A stretch of 64,000 nucleotides of DNA, from contig CM042089.1 in NCBI GenBank assembly GCA_023512835.1, forward strand, positions 48,103,504-48,167,503. The letters are read 5' to 3'. Positions 1-11,815 of the stretch are shown in pieces. The stretch comes from Taxillus chinensis. Taxonomy: Eukaryota; Streptophyta; Magnoliopsida; Santalales; Loranthaceae. Both the position numbers and the translations under genes were made by a program. The notes beneath the pieces were generated by a model. The model was not told where the DNA came from, did not search any database, and worked only from the letters and a program-made list of their open reading frames with translations. Numbering within the stretch: the stretch's first letter is position 1; each line of letters starts with the position of its first letter.

Positions 1-214
1 ATGCAATACATACAAAACCAAGCCTCAGAGGAGTAGGTTCAGTTCTAAGTACTTGAAGGTGTTAATCTCAATGGGTCTGTGCAGTAAGTACTTTATACTT
101 GAGTGCCTTAATAGAATAAAATGCAAAAAAAATGAGAGAAGGAAATGAACACAAACAAACAAACAAAACATTGAAGGTTTAATTTGTGCAAATGTGTCCA
201 TAATGAAGCTGTAC

Positions 215-1537
215 CTCATTTTCTTCAGAAAGATATGATGATGCTAGGGCAAATTCCATCTCTTCCCACAACATTTCAATTTCTGAAATTTCTCTTCCCT
301 CATTCTCCACAGAGGTCTTTACGTTAGACTGCCCTTCAATTTCGTTTAAACATGTCATTAACTTGAATTCCTTCCAATGGTCAATAATATTTGCCTCTTC
401 CATTTTAATAGTGGAACCTATGTTGTTCATGTAGTTTGTTATCAAGTCACTATACTCGCCTGAGCGTATTGATCTTTTCCTAAAAGCTTCATCTCTATCA
501 AAGCTGTCTGGGGTAGAATAGTCTCTTCTCCTTTTAACTATTTTAGCTGAACCATTATCTGTTGCTTCAAAGTGGGACTTATTCTTTCTCTGTACTGTAG
601 GAGCATCATTACCGTCAGTATCAATGCAATTGAAATGATTTTCATCGAACTTATGACGGAAATAATCACGTTTGTGGACTGTTTGATTACTTTGGCACGA
701 CACAAAAACAGTACCAGGCTGATTTTCACTGTCAGACCATTCCAACTTCGGCTGCAACTCTCTTGGTTTTATGTTGCTTTTGTGATAAGGACAATCATTT
801 TGACGTGAATGCACACTCTCACAACCCGTAGCCAGGTCTTCATCCTGATTTACAGGTACAAATGCTGGTTCATAGCTTTTCGATGTAGATGTTAATGTTT
901 CATTTAAGCCAACATATGAATCCATTAAACTTCCTTCACTTAAAAAACGGTCAGGCTGTACAGTTCGACGTTTGGAGCGACGCAATTCCATAACATCACA
1001 AAATGGAATTATGTCATTCTCGCACATTTCATGTACTGGATTGTCAGTCTGAGAAGCTTCAGCTACTGGAGAAAATGGAACCACAACGGAAATTGGAACT
1101 CCATTGTCCACTCTAAAGGTTATTGCATTTAACAGGTTATCAGTGTTTGCTGAATGCTGAAGCTCACTACCAACTATTTCGTAGACAATTTTGTTCTGCA
1201 CTGATTTCACATCAAATGCAATTTGCTTCAGGACTGATGCAACAAGCAGCCAAGTCAGATCACATGTGAATTTCCTAGATGAGAGAAAAGTTTCCTGTAA
1301 GGAGAAGCAGTCAGACGAGAACTTCCATCTGAAGTATTCACTCTCACAGGGTTTCATTTCCAGCTTTTGAAGGATACAAATTTGGCTGAGTGCTAGAATA
1401 CTGATCTCCTTGCTAAGAGTTCCCTTCTCTGCAGCTAGTGACTCGTTGGGACCATAAACGTTAATATAGTACTGGCATTCACAGCCAACTTTATGAGGCT
1501 TCCTTTCAATGGAATTTATTTTGGCATAAGTCCATAT
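215..1537 (-). CDS. CLSY: CLASSY (CLSY1/2-like) SNF2 chromatin-remodeling protein, coding exon 3, gene continues off the left edge
   Basis: This is the largest visible exon and gives about residues 100-540. CLSY proteins are nuclear SNF2-like factors that recruit RNA polymerase IV through SHH1 to make 24-nt siRNAs for RNA-directed DNA methylation. Family landmarks are readable: SIERKPH near the exon start, DLTWLLVASVLK, a basic ELRRSKRR block, and LWEEMEFALASSYL near the end. The reading frame runs open from an AG acceptor (1539-1538) to a GT donor (214-213) after ...EENE. Codons upstream of the first Met at 1357 (60 of them) match the family, so the exon begins at 1537. The family is about 1,250 residues long, so the helicase domain must lie beyond base 1; bases 1-214 are intron. 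No frameshift or premature stop is seen, so the gene looks intact here. CLSY1/2 rather than CLSY3/4 is my judgement from recalled Arabidopsis CLSY1. Confidence 0.9.
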
Positions 1538-1709
1538 CTACATCAGACAGTAGCCAGTTTCACAAGTCACACCTTTGTCATTCTCAAAATTTTATAATCC
1601 TTACAAAATGATATTGTACACTTCAATAATCTGAACATGATTATAAAAAAAACATTGAACCGCAAGTATGCTTTTTGAAACTCCTTAATGAGTTCCAAGG
1701 CCACCTTAC

Positions 1710-1957
1710 CTGTTCAGAGTCCACCTCATCTGAAACTTCTGGTTCTTGAGATTTTAGAAGTGCACATATGTCAACGCCGGGCCTAAGAAAGCAGGTGCAA
1801 TCAGATGGAGTTGCTTTCCGGGGCCTTATCCGGAGGTTTGATAAGGAATCCTTTTTAGCAATCTCAAAGTGACCATCTTCAAACTTGAAAACTAAGTTAC
1901 CCGCTGCTCTAATTTGTTCTACAGATTGCCATGATCCATGTGAAAATAACTCAAAAG
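1710..1957 (-). CDS. CLSY: CLASSY-like gene, coding exon 2
   Basis: This exon encodes about residues 17-99 of the CLASSY-like protein. It contains FELFSHGSWQSVE and RIRPRKATPSDCTCFLRPG, which closely match the N-terminal region of Arabidopsis CLSY1. The acceptor is cacag ending at 1958 and the donor is gtaagg from 1709. The exon ends in phase 0 and joins exon 3 without a frame change. The Met at 2006 is inside the upstream intron and is not the true start: the split codon with exon 1 restores the family motif HPFD-x-CPFE. Confidence 0.88.
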
Positions 1958-2223
1958 CTGTGTCAGGTTGAGAGACAATACACAGCATAAGAGTTCTAAT
2001 CAACATAGATTAACCCATTCCATTTTCAAGTTTATGAACACCTTATAGTTGGTAGAGTAATTAAAACCATTTTAAGATATCATATTTTATAGCAAATCCT
2101 ATGTTGAAAAATTAGTGAACCATTCCAAAAGAAGATATTCAATGATCGCCTATAAATATTACGAGTAATTCAACACACGTTTCCAGTTTACCAAGAGATT
2201 TCAGGATCATTATTACATGGGTA

Positions 2224-2553
2224 AAGTTCATCTACTTAAATGATTCATAGCACCCTAAGCAAAACCCATTCAGTAAAGCAACTAGTCATTCATAAGTCAT
2301 ACTTCTTGACACATAAAAAAATAAAATAAAAAAGTATAAATAGTGGAAGGAAACGAATTGGAAACTCCAAAGTTACAAGATGCATCAAATGGATGGCAGC
2401 TTCGATAAAGTTCATCAGCCTAAATGAATCATAGAACCCTAAGCAGAACCCCCACTCAGCACCCAGCAGAGCAACCAGTCATTCATAAGTCAAACTGCTA
2501 GAAACCCCCCCCCCCCCCCCCCCCCCAAAGTATAAAAATTATTCTGAACTTAC
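2224..2553. repeat. Imperfect direct repeats and poly-C tract in CLASSY intron 1
   Basis: The intron holds two related ~90-base units (about 2224-2310 and 2404-2502, both with 'aaatgaatcatag'-like and 'cagtcattcataagtca' parts). A 22-base C run lies at 2505-2526. At 2378-2405 there is a near copy of the exon 1 segment 'atgcatcaaatggatg..gcttcgata', so part of the first coding exon was duplicated into the intron. Confidence 0.7.
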
Positions 2554-2602
2554 GACATGCATCAAATGGATGCCTGCTTCGATACAGATTCCTTTTTCCC
2601 AT
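2554..2602 (-). CDS. CLSY: CLASSY-like gene, coding exon 1 with the start codon
   Basis: This 49-base exon encodes MGKRNLYRSRHPFDAC plus one base of the next codon, and it ends at a gtaag donor. Arabidopsis CLSY1 begins with a very similar basic stretch followed by HPFDPCPFE, so this ATG is chosen as the start. Joined to exon 2 it reads ...HPFDACPFELF, matching the family across the splice. Confidence 0.85.
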
Positions 2603-3149
2603 AGTTGTTCAGCCAGGAAGCTCCGGTAGAGGCTTATTGGTCATGCACTGGAAATCAGGGAATGTAAATTATGAAACTGAAACACCGATCGTACTATATA
2701 TATATATAGACAAACATATATCCATCAGTAATATATAGAAAAATTATTTTTAAATGGAGGGAACATTATTGATTAACTTCACTGCAATTCCTTAGCCTAG
2801 CTAAAGAATAGTTATTTTCAGGGAAAGAAAAGGCTAGTAACTAGCCTCAGACAAAGCAAAATCATACATTCAAACAGAGACAAAAAAATAAAAATAAAAA
2901 TAAAACTCCATTACATACGACAGTGAAAAAACCAAGTGATCGCATCTGGGTACATTCAAACAGAAGTGTGCGTATCTTTATCTTTCCCATTGGATGTATA
3001 CGCCACATATAGTAAGCAAAACATGCTAATCTTTTCCTTTTTTTTTCTTTGAAAATAGGGAAAATATGGTAATCTATATTATACATATGCATTGATAGAA
3101 ATAGCAGGAAAAATAATAATTACTGTAATAATTGCTGTATATATACATG

Positions 3150-3205
<56 letters not shown>

Positions 3206-3542
3206 CAGAGTAGCAAACCTCTCCTCCACACAGAAAGTGAAGCTACAGGCATAGCTCAATCGGGTAAGGAAACACAAAACAAGCAAGTATTTACCGAAAC
3301 CGTTGTTTTTTTAAAAATAATTATTTAATACAATTCACTCTCCACTTGTCAAAAATCCTTCACCCCTGCATTCAATAGGTGCTCTCAAGGTTTGGAAAGA
3401 CCTCCATTTAAGTGTTGGATCACCGGTTTACCGGTCCTACCGACTGATTCTGATAACTATATGCAATATATATATATATATATTAATAAATATAATTCAT
3501 AAGATAATGGTTGAAATAGAAGTCTTGAATTCTAACCTATTT
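2603..3542. other. Region upstream of the CLASSY start, AT-rich with TA microsatellites
   Basis: No coding ORF is supported. The stretch contains a (TA)n tract at about 3150-3204, a shorter one at 3467-3482, and the presumed 5' UTR and promoter of the CLASSY-like gene on the minus strand. The exact transcription start cannot be located. ORFs here are microsatellite translations. Confidence 0.5.
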
Positions 3543-3655
3543 ATATCCCCCAAGGCTTGTCTAGGTGATTAGTCTCTGATGACTTCAAGAGGTCGAGGTT
3601 CGACTTTAGTCAGAAGATAGTAAGATAGGAGGTGATTTTTTTTTTTTTGATAGAA
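3543..3655 (+). repeat. Possible tRNA-derived SINE fragment
   Basis: A pol III box A-like segment (ctaggtgattag) is followed about 30 bases later by a box B-like ggttcgacttt, then a T-rich tail at 3637-3648. This order and spacing fit tRNA-derived SINEs. No target duplication was confirmed. Confidence 0.4.
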
Positions 3656-5120
3656 TAAATTGTGAATTGTAAAACAAAAAACTCTAATTTATCATCATAT
3701 AATTAGTCATTTAATACATCATCATATAATTAGTCATTTGATATTAAAAAAAACATGTCAACCAACTAACAGTTTTTACCTATTCTTTTAACGGTGAATG
3801 ATTTCAAGGAAAGAAAATGAAAATTAGTTTAACAATATAAAATATTTTTAAAAGGAGATTTGATACATGTTTCTGTTTTTTAAAATATAATAAATTTTAG
3901 AATTTGATAGTAAAAGAATATGTTTAAAAAAATTAAAATATTTATTTCATAAAAAATTTAAAGAATTTAGATAATAAAGTAGATAAAAAATTATATGAAT
4001 TTTTTGATAAAATTAAATTTATATTTAAAAATAATTCTAAAATTTCAGTGTTTTTTAAAAATAAAAGTTAAAATTTAATCACATTTAATTGGTATGCGGA
4101 CGTTTTTTAATTTCAAAACAGAAGATGTTTTCGAAAACGGTGCAGTGTGACTTCCAATAAATTCAATGCAAAGACGGTGGTTGACTACGCGCGAATAACA
4201 ATGACAATAACAATATGAAACAATAAAATTGAGTGGTTGGTTGGTGAAAGGCAAATGTAGAAATCACCCACGTGATGCACTACCGCTTTATATCTGTCAC
4301 TCTTTCTCCTTCTCATTCTCCGATGAACGCGTGGGACACAACAGTCACATGGACGATGGTTAACGTTGCCCAGTGGTACTGATATATATATATAACGAGT
4401 AATGCTCGGTAGAGATGAATTATGTAAATAATTTGCAGTATTTTTATTATTGTTAAATTGATGTTATTATAATAGCAGAGAAAATGTTTTTTGTAAATCT
4501 ATCTGTAAATAGATTTTTTTATATATAATTATATAAATAGTTAATATACTAACCTAATATTTATAAGTTTATAATTTAATAAAATATTATTTTTACTATA
4601 GATATTTAAAAATATTTAAAAAAAAATAAAAATAAAATTATTTGAACTTGTAACTACAAAATCAATAAAAGCTTTTAAAAACTAAATTAATTTTAAATTT
4701 AAAGTTAGTTTTATATATATGTAGAGAGAGATCATGTTTTATTAATAAAATATTTAAAAACTCACAAATCTTTGATAATTAAATTTCTATATGAGATTTT
4801 TAATTAAATTACTAATTAAATTTTAAATTTTAAATTATAATTAAATATTAAATTTAAGATAATTAATTAATTAATTAAATTTTTAATTAAGATTTATAAT
4901 TATAAATTATACATCTAATTTAGTTATGCTTTAAAATTTTATTAAATAATAAATTTCTGATTTTTTTAATTATAAATATTAATTATAAAATTATTCATAT
5001 GTCCCTATATAAACTGCGCCAAATTAATAAGATATTTTGTCACACTAATGCTTTCAAAATAATATTTATAAACATTACTAACATATAAAATGGTATGTCA
5101 GGAGCGATCCTACAAAGACA
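3656..5120. other. AT-rich intergenic region
   Basis: No gene is seen. The 3700-4100 and 4400-5090 parts are very AT-rich. A more mixed stretch at 4185-4395 carries a CACGTG G-box (4269-4274) and pyrimidine-rich sequence, and could be promoter DNA, but nothing downstream proves it. Confidence 0.4.
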
Positions 5121-5528
5121 TATCATGCCCCTAATTTTCAATCCGCAGAAACCAATTAATGAATCTTCATGCCCGCACCTGAAGGGACAAAGGGTTGGTT
5201 AAAACTCAATTGTGGTTGATTTGAGTCCGAAACACCCCAATTCCACTCTTCATGCTTTCTCTCTCTTCCTCCTCTCATTCTCTCTCTAGAAAGGCAAGAA
5301 TGAGTTTGAATTTTGGGATTAGGGTTCTTCCCTTCCCCTTTTATACTTTCTATCCAAAAAGATCGAAAAGTAATTAAAATACCTTCTCGGGGCTCCGACT
5401 CCAAATCGGATCCAATTACTGTCAAAACGCTCTATTTGACGAATACATCACTATACTAATATTAGTTTTTCCAAATGCATCTCCCATCGCAGGGCTATCT
5501 CCCATAACTTCAAACCCAGGTCATTACA
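5121..5528 (-). mobile_element. Short, internally deleted chromovirus-type LTR remnant
   Basis: Read on the minus strand, this starts tgtaatgacctggg and ends ...attaggggcatgata, the typical ends of the Ty3/gypsy chromovirus LTRs seen elsewhere in the window (tgtaa...gacc; ggggcgtgaca). Inside is 'gagcgttttgacagtaatt..gatttggagtc', matching the family U3 at 49430 and 57260. At about 0.4 kb it is far shorter than its 1.6-2.4-kb relatives. No clear target duplication was found. Confidence 0.6.
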
Positions 5529-7589
5529 ACATAGTTGAAAATCTATAACCTAATTACGCTTCTATTATCTAAGCAAATAATGTGCAATGAAATAAATAAA
5601 GAAAATAATCAAAGTAAAATAATAAATAAAATAAAATAAAATAAAAGGATCTTATAGAAAAGGAAATATAAGAAAATAAAGGTCTAAGGACTTAGGTTTA
5701 CCACAATTTTCAATTTCTAATAATATGGCTCGATTAAATATACATATTCATTCTCTAACACGTGAAGGTGGATGATCCTAATGTAACCGTCAATCGCACA
5801 AATAGCAGTGTGCCTACTATAGCAACATCCTACTCTCGTCACACATTGAAATATGGTCAAATCTATTAACAATTTATTAACCATAAATTCCCAAAGGATC
5901 ACATTTTACTCTCGTAACCTACGTTCTTAGGTTCCATTTTACAATTCTAACATTAAAGTTTACCTTTTTAGTCCATTATCTAATTATCTATGGCATGCAA
6001 CAAATTTTTTATATACCTCTCACATAATTACATTAAAAAAATTTAAGAAAAAAATTTAAATAAAACTGGCAAGTCGTGGAGGTCACAACCCAACAACCTT
6101 CGATTGTGACTAGAATCCTCAAGGTAGCGATCGCACATCTTAGGGTTGTGGGCCATTGGAGCATCTTCTTTTCCATATTTGTTGTTTTGCAATCTAATTC
6201 TATTTAACAACCCTCTGGCAGCTCCATTTTGGTCCAAAAGTCCATAAAACACAACAAAATACTAAAAACACACATTAATCACATAAAACATAATTAAAAC
6301 ACACCAATTATTCTAAAAACCCATCAAAAATAGGGGATGAACATGTGCCAAATATGCATATAAAATGTGTTCATTAAGGACTTGCGTTATCCCTATAGAT
6401 AAACCAGTCACATATGGGGTCCACAATTATCCTAGTTAACTAGCCATATAGGGGACCTATGGCTTCCAGCCAACCTTATATAGGACCCAAGTTAACCCAC
6501 AAATCACAAGAACTCACGATATACCATAAATAACAAGATCCTCACACTATAGGACCACTAGATAGTCAATAACATAGGACTCACTAACCCCAAATAGTCA
6601 CATCACAATGTTAATCAATCGATATAATCATCACCCATTCTCACATCATAGTCATATCATACAAAAAATTAACCATCTTTGCAAAGCACCAACATAGTCC
6701 CAACATACAAGCTATAAATATCAAGATAATGAATAATCATAATCATTAATATCAATAAGAACTACTATCATCAATTATTCCTAACATAATTCTCATTTTT
6801 ATTCTTTATATCACAAATATCATTATATAAAACAAATAAAATATCCATACCAAAATAACCTCAATCAATCAAAAATTAATATAAAGCATCAAAATAAGGC
6901 TTTAAAAATCATCATCAAGGTTCCAAATGACCCAAACACGATCCAAATAACTTAAAATACCATTTTTTTATAGCATAAGGGTCCCCTATAGGGATTCCCA
7001 CAATCAACTTAACCTAACTATGCTCATATAGTGCCAACTGGCACAACCCTGACTTATAAGCCTTAAACATGATATAACTCATTATATATTCATATAACAA
7101 ATCATTAAGTATCGTAAAATCATCAAATAACGTTAAAACACCAGTTTACAAACCATAGACACCTCAAACAGGGTCCCAATGATTGAAACAGAACAAACAG
7201 ACAAAACCTACACAATGAGCGTAGCCGCTTTTTACAAACCAGGAAAGCCGGCCTTGGCCATCTAACAAATTCCACCTGATAGCCATGGCATAGCACCACA
7301 ACTGTGTAATTTTTTTATGCCTTTATACTATTGCGCAATACTTGCATTGTAACTTTAAATACCCAACCTCTACTCAATTTTTGGCACCAAAGCACCTAGA
7401 TAAGCTACCCAATAACATCATAACAATCACATAAGACATAAAGAAGAATTATTATAAAGCATAATGCATTATAGATTAAACCATATCAATTTTTAGGGTT
7501 TTTGGACCAAGAACATGCCCATACGGTGAAGAGGTGGACTATGCTTCATTTTGGTTCTATGTTAAGTCCAAGTCCACTAAATTAAAACT
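5529..7589. other. Degenerate AT-rich repeat sequence without genes
   Basis: No supported coding region. The 6380-6600 part has phrases such as 'catataggggacctatggc' and 'ttatataggaccc' that resemble LTR bodies of the chromovirus families in reverse orientation (compare 37530-37560). It is probably an old LTR, too diverged to bound. Confidence 0.35.
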
Positions 7590-8158
7590 ATTGTGAGATA
7601 AATACAGGTTATGTTCTCAATCTTACACCAACAAGCTTTAGAAGAATACTCTCATTTAAGGCTGAGGTAGAAGAATGTGATATTAATAATTATGTTTATG
7701 CTATTAAGTCAGCTGCTAAGCCCAATTCAAGATTCAATGCTCACATATATCAGCATGAGGTAACTGTGTGCTTGAGCAATGGAGAGGAATCATCTATTGA
7801 GTATTTGAAGCAGTTTATCACTAGCAGCATTGAGCACTCAAGCTTGTGGAATGAAGTTAAAGTTGTTTTAATTTCATACAATATCAATAACTTTCATTGG
7901 GTTCTACTAAGAGTTGATCTTGTGAAGCAAGAGTTGCAAATTTATGATTCATATTAGAAAACAAATGTTAAAAGCAGATTGGTTATGCTGAAGGAAGTTT
8001 TTGAAAATCTGAAAATAGCTTTAAGTGAATGTTATACAACTATTCCTCTACCAGACACACAACCAGTGCTTGCTTTGTTAAAGGAGTTGGTAGTGGTACC
8101 TGATGTTCCTCAACATCTTGACAAAAAGAGCTATCGCATCTTTGTATGTTACATATGA
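7590..8158 (+). pseudogene. Decayed Ulp1/C48 cysteine-protease fragment, transposon-associated type
   Basis: The open frame, which extends upstream of the first possible start at 7766, encodes FHWVLLRVDLVKQELQIYDSY. This is the His and Asp region of Ulp1-like (C48) peptidases commonly carried by Mutator and CACTA elements. The frame stops at TAG (7955-7957). Translation continues in the same frame after the stop into VPQHLDKKSYRIFVCYI, where the family has a D/N-x-C-G-x-FV catalytic-cysteine motif. Here the Cys and Gly are replaced by Tyr and Arg. The enzyme is therefore truncated and catalytically dead. No terminal inverted repeats were found to assign a parent element. Confidence 0.65.
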
Positions 8159-8522
8159 TGTTCTTGTTGAGAAAAGTTGATAGAAAGTGGCCACAGAGAA
8201 TTTTAGACAAGGTGGACGTAGAAGAAATGAGGAAACAAATTAGTTATATTATAAAGACTTGTATTTAGTTTGATTTATGAGATAGTCTTATTTGGTAATA
8301 AAAATATCAAGTTGGTATTGTGCTCGGTGATACGGCCGTTTTGGCTGTAGTTGGGTCCAATTTGGAGTTCGGGATCCCGAAAGGTTAGTTGTGTGCTTTT
8401 GGGTATTTATTAATTAAAGAGATGACTATAAAATATAAATAGGGGAGAGAGAAAGACACTTCCAATGGGTTGTCATATTGTGTTTCACGGCCTTGGTAAA
8501 AGAGAGAGAGAAAAAGAGAGAG

Positions 8523-8568
<46 letters not shown>

Positions 8569-8907
8569 CCAACTCAAAGCTTGGAGCTTGGATTTTGGGT
8601 TTGATTCATCCGTGAATCTTTACCAAGTAAATATTCCTGAACTTCTTATCTTGATTCTATTTTGATATATATGATTTTGGCATGATCTGTGTGATTTCAT
8701 ATGAACCCTAGGTTTTGGGAGAAACCCATTTTTGGGTTGAATTTTGTGATTTAAGTGCATAATATGTTATTAAAACCTGATAGGTAGCATTGGGCGTGAT
8801 GTTCTGGTATCTAGGATGTTTTATAACTATGTTATGGCATGTGGGTTGTGAATGTTAGCCCGACCTAGCCCACTTGAGGGGCGGACCGGCTCACGGGCTA
8901 AGCCCTT

Positions 8908-9000
8908 ATAATAATAATAATAAATAATAATAATAATAATTATTATTATTATTTAAATATATTATTATTATTATTTAAATATATTATTATTATTATTACT
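8908..9000. repeat. (AAT/ATT)n microsatellite
   Basis: Runs of aat and att triplets separated by two ttaaatata blocks, inside the MITE. Confidence 0.9.
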
Positions 9001-9037
9001 ACATATATTAATAACGCAAATAAATTTATCAAGTATC

Positions 9038-9110
9038 ATATAGCCTAATGGTTGGGCATTGTTTATATTTTAGAAGAAGTCTAGGGTTCAAGTTGCACTA
9101 ATAACATATT
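9038..9110 (+). repeat. tRNA-like (SINE-type) pol III box segment
   Basis: Box A-like 'tagcctaatggttgggcat' is followed about 30 bases later by box B-like 'gggttcaagttgc'. The arrangement fits the head of a tRNA-derived SINE inserted in the MITE. It is not a functional tRNA: no acceptor stem or anticodon arm could be folded by eye. Confidence 0.45.
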
Positions 9111-9689
9111 TTGTAGAGGTTTTTCATCATTTTAGAGGAGGTGCGAAGTAGGCTGGGGCGTGGGCTGGGCTTAGCGGATGGGCCTTATGGGCTGCATGGA
9201 CATTGAGTTGGGTAAGGTGGGTGTAGAATCTGGGCTGGGCCTGTATAGGCTATGGCCCATAGGCCAACCCATAACCATATGAGCCAAGCCTATTTAAATC
9301 GCGGGGTTGCGGGCCAAAAACCATTTAGGATGGCCCATTTTATAGGCTAGCTTGGCCCATTTTACGGGCTCAAATTTTATAGCCCGGCCTGGTCCATTTT
9401 ACGGGCCAGCCCGCACGGCCCACGGGCCGCTGGCCCGTTTAACACCCCTAGTTATAAAGTTAACCATAGAAATCTAGTTTTAGATCCATATGACTGAATA
9501 TGTATAAACACATATATTATTGTTGTTACCTTGCAATTTAGAAGCATTTAGGATGTGTTTGAAGTGTAGTTGTAAATTATTGAGTAAAAGTACATTTGTG
9601 AGGGTTTGGGGGCCGCTGGGTTGATTCCAAACCAGAAATAGGTAGAAACGACGATGAACAGTAACCTTTGTGAACTGTTTGGTCAAAGA

Positions 9690-9905
9690 TTTGAAGGAGC
9701 CTCAAGGCAGCAAACATTTAAATCAGGACATTCGATAAAGACAATCGAATCAGGACATTCAAATGAATACATTCGGCCCAAATATTCGAATCAAGCCATT
9801 TGAGTCAAACTTTCAAATGAATACATTTGATTAGGACATTCGAGTCAAACTTTCAGACATCCGAGTCAGGACATTCAATCATGCTTTCGGATGAGGACAT
9901 TCGAA
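9690..9905 (+). repeat. Degenerate minisatellite in the LTR
   Basis: Loose tandem copies of 'aggacattcgaatca' (about 15 bases, variable). It occupies the same LTR position as the unrelated tandem repeats at 12268-12360 and 50190-50390. Confidence 0.75.
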
Positions 9906-10815
9906 TCAATAGAGTTTCGAGGTAGGGGTTCTAGGGAGCTCTTCGGGGCTAGTCCTGTTTGTTATTTGTTTGGCATGAAATGTTATGTGGTATGGATACA
10001 ATCATGGGTTTTGAACTTCATGGTATTTGGAGGCTTGATTTGTGGTGTTTTTTGGTTTGCTTGGCTGGTCAACCTAGGCCTCATATAGGACTGCCTGGGA
10101 GTCGAGGTCTCCTATATGGATGGTTGACAATGAAAGGTCTCACAAGTGGTTGCTTTTCATGTTACATTCCCACTGTGGCAGACAGCATGTAAGAGTCTTG
10201 CACTGTGCCGATCAGCTGAGTTGTGAACTATTTGTATGACTTGATGGTGTGGATATTATGTTTATATTTTCATTAGTATTGCATAGTAACCTATTGTGTG
10301 GACGTTGTTGTGTGTGTTTATGCTCTAATTGGTATTTCATATGACACTATGGACATTGTTGTGTGGTTATGCATTCATTGGCACTATATCGGTCAACACT
10401 GGCACATGTATACACAGATAGTGTGTTGTAGGTCACCTATTGAGCTTTTGTGCTCACCTTATGTTGCTGTCTTGACTTTCAGGTTTAGGTAGGAGGTAGC
10501 CACGAGATTTACAGCCAAGTAAATCGAGCAGACCGGACCACGTTAATGTATGGGGCTATATCCATTTTGATTGCTTTGTATTTTTACTGTATTTTCTTCC
10601 CAGACATGGGTTTGTGGTTGTTATGCTGGTTATCATGATATGTATGCTATACTATGATGATATTTTATTTGATATTTCATTTAGTCACATGTTTTGGGAG
10701 TGTACAAGAATACCCTCATTGTATGATTGTATAGGTGCATTCTGGACAACACCCGCGAGGTGTTCCTTTTGGTTCTAGTCACCAACCCTTTATCCTAGGG
10801 TGTAGGTAGGTGTTA

Positions 10816-11533
10816 AGATTTTCACAAGTGCATGGATCGTGACAAGTAATAGAGTGGACTTAAAGTCCAGATATCATACCCAAGGGAAGGTGATTAAGTG
10901 AAGAGTTCATTTTATATTTCATTGAATGGATCTAAAATTTGATTTTGTAAGTTGGAAGTTTGAAATTTGTAAATGAAATTAACAAAGACTACTTTAAATG
11001 ATATTATGGGAGAATTAGAGATTCGAATTTTAATTGATGCAATTCATTCATTCCAATTTCTAAATTTATGTTAATTCAAATATCCCTTTTTATCTAAAAC
11101 CCAACACTTATGCGTGAACTAGCCTCTTTCGAGTGATCTAGCCTTGTGTTAACCCTAGCTTGGGGGACGGGCAACCCATTAAATGCTTAAGTTGTTTGAG
11201 TGTAGATTGGCATCACACCAATCGTAACTAGGTTACAAGACAAGAATACTGGCTCTCACAAATTATATTTTTCTCAGGTCAATTCTCTTAACTATCCAGC
11301 TATCAACGTCATCTTTTGATCCATAATTGATAAATCTTATACAAAAATTAAGATGGCCAAACTTAATTCTAAACATATACATTCAAGAGAACTGATAAAT
11401 AAGATAGGGGATTCAAATTAACATACCAAAGAAATAGAAATCATAAGTTTACATCAACATCTATCCTCCTCCCTTAGAGGTTATCGTTGAACCCAAGAAT
11501 ACAAATATTCTTGCCATTGAATACCCAAAACAC

Positions 11534-11612
<79 letters not shown>

Positions 11613-11815
11613 GCCTTCCAAAATCCCATGGCTTCTTCCTTTTGTTCTATTCCCCAAGTAGCAGAACTATCTAATGACCCAATAACCATTCCCTCCAATT
11701 TGAATTATAATTCCCTCTCATAATACATCAAAAAGAGTTGTTTGATCCTTTAGTGAAAAGCTATGAACCGTATAGGTGGCAAATTTAAGAGATCCATTGA
11801 ACTGCAGTTGGTCCA
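10816..11815 (+). repeat. Unclassified interspersed repeat, probably LTR-retrotransposon derived
   Basis: It begins near 'ttttcacaagtgcatggatcgtgacaagtaat' and contains 'ccagatatcatacccaaggg' and 'aaccctagcttgggggac'. A relative lies in reverse orientation at about 63250-64000. A (CT)n run at 11536-11610 creates a false Ser-Leu ORF. No protein domain is visible. Confidence 0.5.

Larger units (their letters stand above)
8853..9450. mobile_element. hAT-type MITE nested in the LTR
   Basis: The right terminus ends ggcccgtttaacaccccta, the reverse complement of the widespread hAT terminal motif TAGGGGTGTTAAACGGGCC. The left end begins tgttagcccgacc, a decayed partner. Flanks are gttgtgaa (8845-8852) and gttataaa (9451-9458), a diverged 8-bp duplication of the LTR site that reads gttgagaa in the copy at 49922. 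The interior is rich in 'gggcc/ggccca' and holds an (AAT)n tract. Confidence 0.6.
8250..10815 (+). mobile_element. Chromovirus-type LTR (solo or truncated), interrupted by a MITE
   Basis: The left end 'tataaagacttgtattta' aligns with the LTR start of the full element at 49201 and 57033. It continues with the same U3 phrase (gtgctcgg..gcgttttggctgtagttggg), a TATAAATA box at 8434-8441, a (GA)n tract at about 8499-8565, and the body motif 'atttgggtttgattc'. The right end stops near '..ccctttatcctagggtgtaggtag' and lacks the last ~50 bases of the family, where another repeat begins. No internal region or primer site follows. Confidence 0.65.

Noticed and set aside
3074..3286. ORF rich in Tyr-Ile repeats
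   Set aside because: It is a translation of a (TA)n microsatellite.
4185..4395. Candidate second host gene promoter
   Set aside because: A G-box and pyrimidine tract are present, but no coding sequence follows on either strand.
9038..9110. Possible tRNA gene
   Set aside because: Only A-box and B-box-like segments are present; no cloverleaf can be folded, so a SINE fragment is more likely.
11487..11723. ORF rich in Ser-Leu repeats
   Set aside because: It is a translation of a (CT)n microsatellite; similar Arg-Glu ORFs at 8465, 36316, 45494 and 49523 come from (GA)n tracts.
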